NCBI GenBank assembly: GCA_024178355.1
Contig: JAMZNZ010000001.1
Coordinates: forward strand, 372,001 to 436,000
DNA length: 64,000 nt
Direction of reading: 5' to 3'
From: Maricaulaceae bacterium EIL42A08
GTDB lineage: Bacteria > Pseudomonadota > Alphaproteobacteria > Caulobacterales > Maricaulaceae
Under the pieces are notes generated by a model. It searched no databases, was not told where the DNA came from, and saw only the letters and a list, made by a program, of their open reading frames with translations. Made by a program: the position numbers and the translations under genes. Positions 54,364 to 63,441 of this stretch are shown one piece after another (the stretch's first letter is position 1; every line of letters starts with the position of its first letter).

Positions 54364-55395
54364 TTAGCCCGGTCTGTCCTGCCTGTCACGAGCGGCCGGT
54401 CGGATATGGGGCGCACGCGTGATCAGGTTTAACGGATTCCAGCTCATCATGGCAGCCAGTTCAAGCGATGAAACAGAGCGCGCGGCCTGAGCGGCACGGC
54501 GCTTGTCCATCAAATGCGACCATCCGGCCATCGCATCCTTCATCGCTTTTCCAAACAGCGTGAATTGACCAAAGCGAGCGGCAGACCCCCAGAGAAGGAC
54601 TGTCACCGCCAGATGAACCGGCCCCAGCACCAGGAGCAGTGGCAGCGGGGTATCCTTAAAAAAAGTCCATAACCGGTTGCGCGCTCCGTGATAGGTCGCG
54701 AATTCTGACCGACGCCCGGATGAGGCATAGCCCATATGGCTTACCACCGCCTCGCGGACTTGGATGCAGATCTCGCCGGAAAGCCTGGCCCGATAAGCCA
54801 AGTCCACATCCTCGACATAGCAGAAATAGTCTTCGTCAAAGCCGCCGAGGCGCTCAAACAGGCTGCGTCGGTACAGCGCCGCCGCGCCGCAAGGCGCAAA
54901 GCACTCGCCCTCAGCCGGTGGCTCCATCGTCACGCCGTAGCCTGCGCGGTAAGGCAGCCCGGTTGCGTGATACACATCGCCAACCCCGTCGAGCACGCCC
55001 GGCGCGCCATGGGCCAGCTGGGTCGAGCCAAACATGGACGCTTCGGGGTAGCGCCTTGTCGCGGCCATCAGCTGCTCGATCCAGTCGGGCTGAGCAAAGG
55101 CATCTGGATTGAGAAACAGGAGCCAGTCTTCTTCGACGTCCTTGGCAAGGGCGTTATTGCCCGCAGCAAAGCCCAGATTGACGTCGCTCTCGACCAGCTC
55201 CACCCAGTCCGGAAGTGCAGATGGGTCGACCCGCTCTGCGTCAGGCGAACCATTTTCCAGCACGCGCACCCGTGCGGGACGGCAGGTTTGCGCCTGCAGG
55301 CTGGCGATCACATCACCGATGGTGTCACGGCTTTTATACGCGACAATCAGAACGGCGACGGACGCACCGGGTCTGGCTTCAGGCTCACCGGCCAA
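54364..55395 (-). CDS. Family 2 glycosyltransferase (rhamnosyltransferase-like)
   Basis: A 343-residue protein starting at TTG (GGGG nearby). VAVLIVAYKSRDTIGDVIASL opens the GT-A fold; FLNPDAFAQPDW contains the metal-binding region and GGFDEDYFCYVEDVDL the catalytic base area, in the form found in dTDP-rhamnosyltransferases. One hydrophobic segment follows (PLLLVLGPVHLAVTVLLW), suggesting membrane association. It begins three bases after the DegT stop. Confidence 0.85.
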   Translation of the reverse strand: MAGEPEARPGASVAVLIVAYKSRDTIGDVIASLQAQTCRPARVRVLENGSPDAERVDPSALPDWVELVESDVNLGFAAGNNALAKDVEEDWLLFLNPDAFAQPDWIEQLMAATRRYPEASMFGSTQLAHGAPGVLDGVGDVYHATGLPYRAGYGVTMEPPAEGECFAPCGAAALYRRSLFERLGGFDEDYFCYVEDVDLAYRARLSGEICIQVREAVVSHMGYASSGRRSEFATYHGARNRLWTFFKDTPLPLLLVLGPVHLAVTVLLWGSAARFGQFTLFGKAMKDAMAGWSHLMDKRRAAQAARSVSSLELAAMMSWNPLNLITRAPHIRPAARDRQDRPG

Positions 55396-55398
55396 GAT

Positions 55399-56526
55399 CT
55401 ACCCCAGAGCCGCACGAACAGCTTTGATCACGGTGTCCTGACGCTCGCCATCGAGATAACCATCCATGGGAAGCGACACGACACGCGCCGCCGCCGCCTC
55501 GGTCACCGGGAGGCCGCCCGGATTGGTCGGGAAGCGCGCATAAGGGGCCTGCTGGTGCAGCGGCCAGGGATAATAAACCGCAGTCGGAACACCCTGATCG
55601 GCGAGCGCCTTGCGGAAGCCATCGCGATCATCAACCTCGATGGTATACTGAGCCCAGACCGAAAGTCCGCCATCGATAACCTTGTGCGGACGTACCAGAT
55701 CGCCAAAGCCCTGCGCGTAGCGGTCAGCGGCTTCGTTGCGCACCTGGATCTCGTCCTCAAACACGTCCATCTTCGCTAGCAGCACTGCTGCCTGGATCGT
55801 GTCGAGGCGTGAATTCATGCCAATGCGGGCATATTCATAGCGCTCCGTCCCTTCGCCGTGGACGTGGAGCGACTTCATGATAGCTTGCAGTTCGTCATCA
55901 TTGGTCAGGACCGCGCCGCCGTCGCCATAGCAGCCCAACGGCTTTGCCGGATAAAAGCTGACCGTGGTGACGTCGGCCCAGTGGACCGGGTGCTTGTCAT
56001 CGAGCGTACAGCCAAAGCCCTGAGCCGAATCCGCGATCAGCTTCAGGCCGTGAGCCCTTGTGATCTCACTGATGCGGCGGTAGTCCGCCGGCTGGCCAAA
56101 CAGGTCCACCGCAATCACGCCGACAGGGTTCAACTCGCCGTCCTTCTTGACCATCTCGATGGCCGCCTCGAGCTTGTCAGGGTCCATGCAGTAGGTCTCA
56201 GGATCGATATCGACGAAGACGGCATGAGCCCCCAGCCAGGGCACGACTTCCGCTGTTGAGGCAAAGGTAAAACTTGGCACGAAAACCGCATCACCCGTCT
56301 TCAAACGCCAGGCCATCAACGGAAGCGCCAGCGCATCCGTCCCGTTGGCACACGCAAGCGCATGCTTGGCCTGACCAAAATTGCTCAAGCGCGCTTCCAG
56401 CTCCTGAACCTCTGGGCCCAAAATATAGCGGCCTTGTTCGATGACCTTGGCAATCGAAGCGTCAAGGCGATCTTTGATACGGGCGCGCTGTGCGGCAAGG
56501 TCGATAAACGGGATCATGGGTGTCAT
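55399..56526 (-). CDS. DegT/DnrJ/EryC1/StrS sugar aminotransferase
   Basis: A 375-residue PLP enzyme. MIPFIDLAAQRARI starts the fold, NGTDALALPLMAWRL and FVPSFTFASTAEVVPWLGA follow, and the Schiff-base Lys is in VSFYPAKPLGCYGDGG. It transfers an amino group to a 3- or 4-keto sugar nucleotide, giving amino sugars such as perosamine, bacillosamine or 3-amino sugars. It is in an operon with the following glycosyltransferase. Confidence 0.92.
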   Translation of the reverse strand: MTPMIPFIDLAAQRARIKDRLDASIAKVIEQGRYILGPEVQELEARLSNFGQAKHALACANGTDALALPLMAWRLKTGDAVFVPSFTFASTAEVVPWLGAHAVFVDIDPETYCMDPDKLEAAIEMVKKDGELNPVGVIAVDLFGQPADYRRISEITRAHGLKLIADSAQGFGCTLDDKHPVHWADVTTVSFYPAKPLGCYGDGGAVLTNDDELQAIMKSLHVHGEGTERYEYARIGMNSRLDTIQAAVLLAKMDVFEDEIQVRNEAADRYAQGFGDLVRPHKVIDGGLSVWAQYTIEVDDRDGFRKALADQGVPTAVYYPWPLHQQAPYARFPTNPGGLPVTEAAAARVVSLPMDGYLDGERQDTVIKAVRAALG

Positions 56527-56902
56527 TTAACCTGATGGTCTGCGAGTGTTTGCTTGGTTTGCGCTATAGATGACCTTACAGCAACGGATAAGTCACGTTT
56601 TCTTGCAGACACTTTCTCAACACATGAATTCCGGGTCGCCCGCTTCGAAGACTCAAATTTATAGGCGGTGACTAGGCGGGACCACTCCGCAATTCAGGAT
56701 AGAAGCCTCGGTGCGAGACATGCGCTCAACACAAGGAGCAGGATGACCGAGCAATTTAGCTCGAGCAGGCACTGCCACGCCTAAGGTCCAGCCGAGTCAT
56801 TCGTCCAGCCCCAAAGGCCTAATGCGTATTGCCAGCATTTCTCGCCACAACTCAGCCCCCAGGATTGATCAATGCGATTAACCCAAAAGCACCCAGCTCA
56901 AT
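56527..56902. other. Intergenic gap without recognisable gene
   Basis: These 376 bases lie upstream of the aminotransferase operon and downstream of the GtrB-like gene. They include a lower-G+C stretch at 56570-56680. I see no convincing coding sequence, T-tailed hairpin or repeat. The promoter of the aminotransferase operon should be in the left third. Confidence 0.5.
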
Positions 56903-57859
56903 TCACGGCACTGATTGCTCGATAATATATCTCGGCCGCTGCTTTACCTCCAGATACATCTTGCCGACGTATTCTCCGACCATTCCAATGGCGAGCAGCT
57001 GCATGCCACCGAGCATAGAGACCGCCACGATCAAGGACGCCCAGCCACTCACTGTCACACCTGCCAACCATTGGCCAATAGATATCAATGCACCCGCGAA
57101 TGCCATTATCGCCACCGCGGCACCGACGCTAGTAATCACTCGCAAGGGGCGGATCGATAATGATGTTACCCCCTCCCATGCGAGGGACAGCATCTTGAGG
57201 AGTGGGTATTTTGATTCTCCAGCCACACGCTCGCCGCGCGCGTATTCCACAATAGCGGTCTTGTACCCCAACATCGGGATCATGCCGCGCAAGAAAAGGT
57301 TCACTTCTTCAAAATTTCGCAGGCTCTCCACAGCCGATCTGGTCAAAAGTCGAAAATCGGCGTGGTTGAATACAACCTCAACGCCTAACTTCTGAAGAAG
57401 CCGATAGAACCCCTCGGCGGTCACGCGCTTAAATACCTTGTCCGCATCGCGCGAGTTTCGCACACCGTAGACGATCTGTGCGCCGGCATCTGCGACAATA
57501 TCAATCATGCCCTCGATCGCGTTGTGATCGTCCTGAAGATCAGCATCGATCGTAACCAAAAGATCGCCCTCGGCCTCCATCATGCCCGCCAGGACTGCGT
57601 TCTGGTGGCCGCGATTACGCGTCAATTTCAGCCCGCGAACATCGCCATGGTCTTGCGCAAAGCGCTCAATGGACGACCACGTGCCATCCTTGGAACCATC
57701 GTCAACAAAGAGCAGATGACTTTCACCGGAAATCTTTCCAGCAGATTTCAGTCGATCAATCAAAGCCCGAAATGCGGGTACGCTGATGGAAAGCACAGCC
57801 TCTTCGTTATAGCAGGGCACGATTATCGTCAGCGCCGGAAGTGCGGATTGCTTCGGCAT
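56903..57859 (-). CDS. GtrB-like family 2 glycosyltransferase (polyprenyl-phosphate type)
   Basis: A 318-residue protein with a GT-A domain (ALTIIVPCYNEEAVLSIS, LFVDDGSKDGTW, TIDADLQDD) and two C-terminal membrane helices (VGAAVAIMAFAGALISIG and LIVAVSMLGGMQLLAIGMVGEYVG). This is the GtrB/DPM1 form that loads a sugar on undecaprenyl phosphate at the cytoplasmic face. It lies 42 bases downstream of a GtrA-type protein, the usual flippase partner. Confidence 0.9.
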   Translation of the reverse strand: MPKQSALPALTIIVPCYNEEAVLSISVPAFRALIDRLKSAGKISGESHLLFVDDGSKDGTWSSIERFAQDHGDVRGLKLTRNRGHQNAVLAGMMEAEGDLLVTIDADLQDDHNAIEGMIDIVADAGAQIVYGVRNSRDADKVFKRVTAEGFYRLLQKLGVEVVFNHADFRLLTRSAVESLRNFEEVNLFLRGMIPMLGYKTAIVEYARGERVAGESKYPLLKMLSLAWEGVTSLSIRPLRVITSVGAAVAIMAFAGALISIGQWLAGVTVSGWASLIVAVSMLGGMQLLAIGMVGEYVGKMYLEVKQRPRYIIEQSVP

Positions 57860-57901
57860 GTGTTTGGTTCACTCCAGCAGACCTAGTGGCCTCGTTCTGA
57901 G

Positions 57902-59077
57902 TCAGGCAGCGTCTCGCGCATTTTTTGCTTTGCGGTGCGCATTCGTCACTGCAATCCAGTCGACAATAGGGCGCGGCAGCAACCGCACAATCGCCCTTCG
58001 CAGACGCCATGCTGCCGGCGAGAGGTCAGCAAGGGCCACGCCGTCAGGGACCGCTGTCGACTTAACAGCATCCGGCAAGGACGCGACAGAGTCTTCATGT
58101 ACATAAAGCACTGAATTGTAACGATACCATGGTTCGATACGTTCATTGCGTTGAATACGCGGGCGAAGAAAGTCGAAGGGCCGATATCCATGCTCGGCAA
58201 ATCGAGCCCGCCAGTATTCAAGGGGCCGCTCGTTGATATGGCGCTCACCTCCCTGACCTGGGGGCGCGGCCGAAAAAAGCACTCGGTCACCATGGCGCAC
58301 CAAACTCTCGACAAACCCAGCCGATGCGTCAGGCGGCAAGTGTTCTGCGACTTCCAAGGTGGCAACCAGATCAAAGCACCTGCCCAGATCAAACGGATTG
58401 GCCAAGTCGCGTTTGTTAAAGAAGGACGGGCTTATATGCAGCTTTTCAGTATCTACATAATCGCCGTCAACGCCGTGCACCTCGGCAACGCCCTCTTCCC
58501 CCCAAACCTTGGCCCACGCCCCACGGCCGCAACCGACATCTACCACACTGGCCGGCGAAAGTGCTTCAACCATGATCAGCACGACTTCGCGTGCGGATCG
58601 AAACGAGCCCTGCTCGATATACGTAAAAAATGTGTCGTCGTAGATATGAGACATTGCGTGCTCGGCCTGGTTTGTGTCGATGTCGGGCTCAGTCGTCGCA
58701 AACGCCCACAGTTTGAAAGAGATGAAATTTGCAACCGGCAAGGTCAACACCACAATAAGCGACACCAGGCCTCGAGACCACCCAAGATTGGGAGCAATTA
58801 CATCCAGCATCAACAGGCTGAACACGAGTCCTGCAGCGTTGACCGTGACAAAACGACCGAGTTGTGCGGCGGATGCAGCGCGGCGGCGAAAGGTGAATTT
58901 GGCGTGGGCAACATACTGGAAGGCAACCGCCAACAAATAAGAAGCAACTGTTACACCAGGGGAGGTCAGACCCGCCTGTTCACTCGAGCTCACGCCAACA
59001 ACGAAAATAGCCGCAGTTGCAGCTCCGACAAATGCGAAGCGGACTAACTGAAGAATGTCAAAAAAACGAAAGCTCAT
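57902..59077 (-). CDS. GtrA-like flippase fused to a SAM methyltransferase
   Basis: Residues 1-125 have four membrane helices in GtrA style (LVRFAFVGAATAAIFVVGV; VAFQYVAHAKFTFRR; LVFSLLMLDVIAP; VVLTLPVANFISFKLWAF). GtrA flips undecaprenyl-phosphate-linked sugar. After a short linker, residues 142-391 form a class I methyltransferase with VVDVGCGRGAWAK at 178-190. Met142 begins MSHIYDDTFFTYIEQGS, resembling a native methyltransferase start (58654), so separate translation is possible. The 391-residue fusion starts at 59077. Confidence 0.82.
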   Translation of the reverse strand: MSFRFFDILQLVRFAFVGAATAAIFVVGVSSSEQAGLTSPGVTVASYLLAVAFQYVAHAKFTFRRRAASAAQLGRFVTVNAAGLVFSLLMLDVIAPNLGWSRGLVSLIVVLTLPVANFISFKLWAFATTEPDIDTNQAEHAMSHIYDDTFFTYIEQGSFRSAREVVLIMVEALSPASVVDVGCGRGAWAKVWGEEGVAEVHGVDGDYVDTEKLHISPSFFNKRDLANPFDLGRCFDLVATLEVAEHLPPDASAGFVESLVRHGDRVLFSAAPPGQGGERHINERPLEYWRARFAEHGYRPFDFLRPRIQRNERIEPWYRYNSVLYVHEDSVASLPDAVKSTAVPDGVALADLSPAAWRLRRAIVRLLPRPIVDWIAVTNAHRKAKNARDAA

Positions 59078-59412
59078 GGTTGGGCCGAATTTGGAATTGT
59101 CCGATCGACAGCAAAGCACGCTGGGTGAGCATTGGCTTGATACATCAAGACACGCTATCGACAGTGATTATGCAATTGTGCACGCTACTTTCCGCCCAAA
59201 ACGACACTCTGAAGCGCGACGGCTTACCGAATTGCAACTTGGAGGCCAACCAAAACCCTTGGAAAAGATTGGCTTTCGGTCATTCTGATCTTGCCGATCA
59301 CACTCCCCAACTGCCCGCCGAGGCAGATTACAATAACATTGAATTATGCCATTGAATGCGGCTCTACAAGCGCTTAAAACGCTGAAAGGAACCATAGTGA
59401 TGGGGGCAAACA

Positions 59413-59595
59413 ATGTTGGAAATTTATCGCATAGACGGCATTACTCTGTATCTGCCGATCTCACGAATCTACATGATTTCCAAATCAGGCAATGGCGAAT
59501 TGGATATCTCTGTCGATGATGGCAAGAGTGAGAAGACTTGGCACAAAGCTCACGGCTTCACTGTCATACGCGAGGGGCAGCGGATCGACGCCTAA
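59413..59595 (+). CDS. Small hypothetical protein (60 aa)
   Basis: A 60-residue beta-rich protein, MLEIYRIDGITLYLPISRIY, with a hydrophilic second half. GGGGGCAAACA precedes the ATG. It sits 18 bases before two glycosyltransferase genes on the same strand and could be part of their operon. No family recognised; the chance that it is not a gene is real. Confidence 0.4.
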   Translation: MLEIYRIDGITLYLPISRIYMISKSGNGELDISVDDGKSEKTWHKAHGFTVIREGQRIDA

Positions 59596-59613
59596 CTCGA
59601 TACGGGCGCGAAC

Positions 59614-60363
59614 ATGAACGCGTTGAGTTTTGCTGTAGCGGTGCCTGTAGGGGCTTGGCATCCCGATTTGCCAAAGGCGTTAGCGAGCCTGTCCTCCCAA
59701 TCAGTGCCGCTTGAGGTCGCATTACTCGACGCGTCCAATGATCCCCGTGTAATTGCAGCGGCAGACGCCTGCGATTTAACCTTTGCATACAGGCGACACG
59801 GTCGCGATGCTGGTCAGGCGGCTGCAATCGCAGAGGGCTGGTCGAAGACCCGATCGGATATTGTGGGCTGGCTGAACGCAGATGATCGCCTGACACCCGG
59901 TGCTCTGGCACACGTCAGCAGCGCGTTCAACAAAGAGCCAGTGACCGATATCGTGTATGGAGGGTCGGACTTTGTGGACGCTGAAGGCGTGCGCCGCGGA
60001 TCACATGAGCAAATCGCCGATGCCTCTGCACTGCTGCTCCGTTCCAACATTATCAGTCAGCCCTCCTGTTTTGTTCGTCGCGCCGCAGTAGATGCGGTCG
60101 GCGGGCTTGATGAGGGTCTGGACTACGTGATGGATTGGGATTTGTGGCTAAGACTTTACAACTACGGAGCTCGGTTTCACCGGTTGGCTGACACATTGTC
60201 TGAGGTCTACATGGGGCCGGGGACCAAAACTGCTGAGCTCAACCCGAAGCGCCTCGCAGAGGTCTTCGCCCTTGTCAGTCGACATGCCGGGCTCTGGGGA
60301 GCATTCAAGTCAACCCTGGCACTTTCGACAGAGACCCTGGCGCAACGAAAGGAGGAGTCATGA
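59614..60363 (+). CDS. Family 2 glycosyltransferase
   Basis: A 249-residue GT-A protein: SFAVAVPVGAWHPDLPKALASL, then GRDAGQAAAIAEGW and a metal site in GWLNADDRLTPGAL, and GGLDEGLDYVMDWDLWLRL. No membrane helix. It transfers a sugar from a nucleotide donor; specificity unknown. ATGA overlap with the next glycosyltransferase shows coupling. Confidence 0.85.
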   Translation: MNALSFAVAVPVGAWHPDLPKALASLSSQSVPLEVALLDASNDPRVIAAADACDLTFAYRRHGRDAGQAAAIAEGWSKTRSDIVGWLNADDRLTPGALAHVSSAFNKEPVTDIVYGGSDFVDAEGVRRGSHEQIADASALLLRSNIISQPSCFVRRAAVDAVGGLDEGLDYVMDWDLWLRLYNYGARFHRLADTLSEVYMGPGTKTAELNPKRLAEVFALVSRHAGLWGAFKSTLALSTETLAQRKEES

Positions 60364-61550
60364 GCATTCAAGCCAATGCTCTGACGATCAGCCTGATCAC
60401 TCCGAATTACAATGGGGCTGACTATCTCGTTGAATGCCTTGATTCCATTGAGGCTCAACAGTACCCCGCACTGGACCATGTTGTTGTCGATGGTGGCAGC
60501 GATGATGAATCTATGGCGATAATAGAAGCCAGACTCACACGCTTTGCGCATGTCATTTGCGAACCGGATCAAGGTCATGCGGACGCGCTGAACAAGGGTT
60601 TCGCCCGGACAGAGGGCGAGATAATGGGTTGGCTGAATTCAGACGATATGCTCCACCCCGGCTGCCTTGAAACTGTGGAGCGCGTTTTCAGGGCATTTCC
60701 ATCTGTCGCCTGGATCACTGGCCGCGCCAGCAGCATGAACGTTCACGGCGAGCTGCAATATGTCGGCCCCGCCCGACCTTGGTCCAGGTCGCGCTTCCTG
60801 CGCAGCGACCCCTCCTGGATCCAGCAGGAATCGACGTTTTGGCGGCGCAGCCTTTGGGATGCCGCTGGGGGGCGGGTTGATGACACGCTATCCGTTGCCA
60901 ACGATTTTGAGCTCTGGTCACGCTTTTTCAGGCACGCCGAGCTCCACACAGTTGACCGTATGCTGGGCTGCTTCCGCATCCGGCCCGGCCAGCGGTCCGT
61001 CGCGCAAAGCACCACCTATCGGCGCGAAGCTGACGCTGTACTTGCACGAGAGCTAGACCGGCTCGATCCTGAACACCGCGAACGCTTACAGCAGCTAACC
61101 GAAGATACGTTGCGCCGTGATGATCCCCCGATCATTTCATTGTCGGAGCTTCGCACTTCCCGCCAAGCGGATCTTACTCATGCTCACCCGCGCCCTGCAC
61201 CATGCACTCCTCCGCTTGAGGCACCTCCCTCATCCATCAGCCTGACTGCGAAGCGCAACTGGCGTTTCATTGTTGGCGCAACGGTCATCGGCGCAGTCCT
61301 TGCTATGTCGGCCGTGGTTTTGGAACCATTGCGGGTCTGGATTGCGCTAGTCGGCGGAGTTCTAGCCAGCTTATCAGCGACTGCCCTTGTGGCCCTGAAG
61401 GCGCGGCGCATTCTGTCGCGTATAGAGCACCGGCTCGCCGAAGCGCTCGCTGGTCGCGCCGAAGCTGAGCTGCGCCAACAGTCGCTGGAGCTGGAGCTTG
61501 ACCGGTTGAGCAAGCTCCGGCCCAACTCTGTTCCTGATACAGAGCAGTAA
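60360..61550 (+). CDS. Family 2 glycosyltransferase with C-terminal membrane hairpin and coiled coil
   Basis: The 396-residue protein has an N-terminal GT2 domain (ISLITPNYNGADYLVECL; GHADALNKGFARTEGEIMGW; LNSDDMLHPG), closely matching the preceding gene in layout. After residue 290 two hydrophobic segments follow (FIVGATVIGAVLAMSAVVL and WIALVGGVLASLSATALVAL) and then a helical region rich in Ala, Glu and Arg to the end. The tail may dock it to the membrane or to partner enzymes. Confidence 0.85.
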   Translation: MSIQANALTISLITPNYNGADYLVECLDSIEAQQYPALDHVVVDGGSDDESMAIIEARLTRFAHVICEPDQGHADALNKGFARTEGEIMGWLNSDDMLHPGCLETVERVFRAFPSVAWITGRASSMNVHGELQYVGPARPWSRSRFLRSDPSWIQQESTFWRRSLWDAAGGRVDDTLSVANDFELWSRFFRHAELHTVDRMLGCFRIRPGQRSVAQSTTYRREADAVLARELDRLDPEHRERLQQLTEDTLRRDDPPIISLSELRTSRQADLTHAHPRPAPCTPPLEAPPSSISLTAKRNWRFIVGATVIGAVLAMSAVVLEPLRVWIALVGGVLASLSATALVALKARRILSRIEHRLAEALAGRAEAELRQQSLELELDRLSKLRPNSVPDTEQ

Positions 61551-61585
61551 TGCAAAGCTTACTACTCGTCTAACGTGAGGCGGGC

Positions 61586-63157
61586 TTATCTATAACGCAC
61601 AAGAACATAACGGTCTTCAACGATCATGACCGAACCCGGTTTCGGCCAAACATCCATAGTTGCAATCGCATCTTCATGGCGTAGACGCACCTCACCCGGG
61701 TTGCTAGATGCGGTGACATTGTGCAGGCCTGCCATAGCAAAGACATTTCTACTCCAAAACGCAAACTCCCCGACGAAGGCGTAACGAATAATCGGGGAGA
61801 ACTGGGCTGAACCCGTCGCTGGTGACCGTTGACGCCAATTCGGGTCCACTGCGACCAGTTGGTATTGGACGGATGGATCGTAGTCCTCCAACGCTACAAT
61901 ATGATCCGCCATCCTCTCAGCCGTGGCTTGGTCGTACGAATTCATCGCATATTGGCTGAACGCATTGACATTGTTCGCTTGCGCGAACCACCAGAGCGAA
62001 ACGACTGAAAGCGCCAAGGCCGGGAGACTAATAATGGCTAGCCTTGAACCTACCGAAAAAAGGGTCAGAAACGCTACGAGAGCGGCAGCGGCGACTAGGG
62101 TCCGATCGAACCAGGTCTGTTGATCAAGAACAACATTGAAAGGCGCGATCGCCAACGGCATCAATGCGAACGCTCCTGCAACGACACCCGCGGCAAAAAC
62201 AGTCGCGACCCGGTCGGTGTTGACTTGTACAATCTTTAAGCCCGCCCGGCTGACCGCAAGAAAAAAAAGCGCCGCCAACACCCACGGATAATAGTCATGG
62301 AATATGCCACGCTCCATGAACACACGACCGATCATAGCGTAAGAAGAAGCTATGTTCGAAATCAGATCCACAGGTGAGCTGATCAGACCAGTTTGCTGCT
62401 CTGTATAGTCGTTATCCGCTCCGATCTGTAAAGTAAGCGCGTAAACAATAAAAGCGGCCAGAAGCGCAAGGACGGACCGCGCAGCTGCAGGCAGAAGAAC
62501 GGCTTTTGCTTCCCGCCACTTGCGCTCTGTAACGAGATAAACAGCGTAGCACGCCGCCGCAATCATGAAGAAACCGAGCGCAGGCTGATAGTTTAATAAG
62601 GTTGCAACTAAGAGAATCGTAGAGCTGATGACAGCGCCGCGCCTCACCGTCAGATAGGCCGCAATAACTGCGGTGAGATACGAAATCGAAAAAGCCAATG
62701 ACCAAAGCCAGAGCGGTAAAGCCAACGCAAAAAAAGGAACGGCAACGAAGATAGCCGCCGCCAAGCCCGCAGCCAGATCGGTTCTGTCCCGTAATAGCCT
62801 GACAAACACGACCGCGCTCACTGACAACAAAGCGCAGGCAAGGATCATCGTCAGCCAAGGAGTATAGGATGCAGTCGAGATGTGCCGACTTAGAAAATAG
62901 AGAAAGTAGCGCCCGACGCCGGAGTAATTTGAGCTAATCTGGTCCAGTCTGGCGCTAATGGCTCCATAACCTTCAAACTCCAGCGTGACGGCAGCGCCAT
63001 GAAAGCCATGACACACCAAAGCCGTGGCAAAGGCAATCAGGAAGAGCGCGCCATGATCGCGGTACGCCTTCACAATTAAAGATTGAATTTTCACCGTCAG
63101 CGTGTTGGCCTCATCTTCAAAGCCGCTGTCGCCAGGTTGGCTCAACCAATCTTTCAT
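61586..63157 (-). CDS. GtrII-like membrane glucosyltransferase
   Basis: A 523-residue polytopic protein with about ten helices. The segment SNYSGVGRYFLYFLSRH near residue 75 and the large C-terminal periplasmic domain (QYQLVAVDPNWRQRS) match the GtrII/Glucos_trans_II group, which adds a sugar from undecaprenyl phosphate to O-antigen in the periplasm. With GtrA- and GtrB-like genes about 2-4 kb away, a full Gtr decoration system is present. Confidence 0.75.
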   Translation of the reverse strand: MKDWLSQPGDSGFEDEANTLTVKIQSLIVKAYRDHGALFLIAFATALVCHGFHGAAVTLEFEGYGAISARLDQISSNYSGVGRYFLYFLSRHISTASYTPWLTMILACALLSVSAVVFVRLLRDRTDLAAGLAAAIFVAVPFFALALPLWLWSLAFSISYLTAVIAAYLTVRRGAVISSTILLVATLLNYQPALGFFMIAAACYAVYLVTERKWREAKAVLLPAAARSVLALLAAFIVYALTLQIGADNDYTEQQTGLISSPVDLISNIASSYAMIGRVFMERGIFHDYYPWVLAALFFLAVSRAGLKIVQVNTDRVATVFAAGVVAGAFALMPLAIAPFNVVLDQQTWFDRTLVAAAALVAFLTLFSVGSRLAIISLPALALSVVSLWWFAQANNVNAFSQYAMNSYDQATAERMADHIVALEDYDPSVQYQLVAVDPNWRQRSPATGSAQFSPIIRYAFVGEFAFWSRNVFAMAGLHNVTASSNPGEVRLRHEDAIATMDVWPKPGSVMIVEDRYVLVRYR

Positions 63158-63441
63158 ATGAACTCGCTCCTAATGCCGAGTGCGGCAAGCAATGCAAACG
63201 ACCGCCAATGCCCAAAATGCAGAGTAGAACCCCATAGTGGAGGCCTAGCTCATCGTCTAGCATGCAACAACCTCTCGTGCGACGGGAGCATTAATGATGC
63301 AGATAAGGCCTTGCAGTATCACCCGCTCGATTGCGGCGTTAGCGATGGCGCGCTATTTGATATAACCAATGCATCGCCACACTCTACCGGCGCGTCCAAG
63401 TGGTGCGAAGCCTCGATTTTCCAATTCGCAGAGAGCCGAAA
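63158..63441. other. Intergenic region before the terminal sulfotransferase
   Basis: About 280 bases between two divergent genes (GtrII-like leftward, sulfotransferase rightward). No gene is convincing here, although open frames exist on both strands. It should contain both promoters; I see no clear operator. Confidence 0.4.

Noticed and set aside
59055-59288. 77-codon open frame on the plus strand over the GtrA start
   Set aside because: Overlaps the GtrA N-terminus, lacks a good ribosome site and has no motif.
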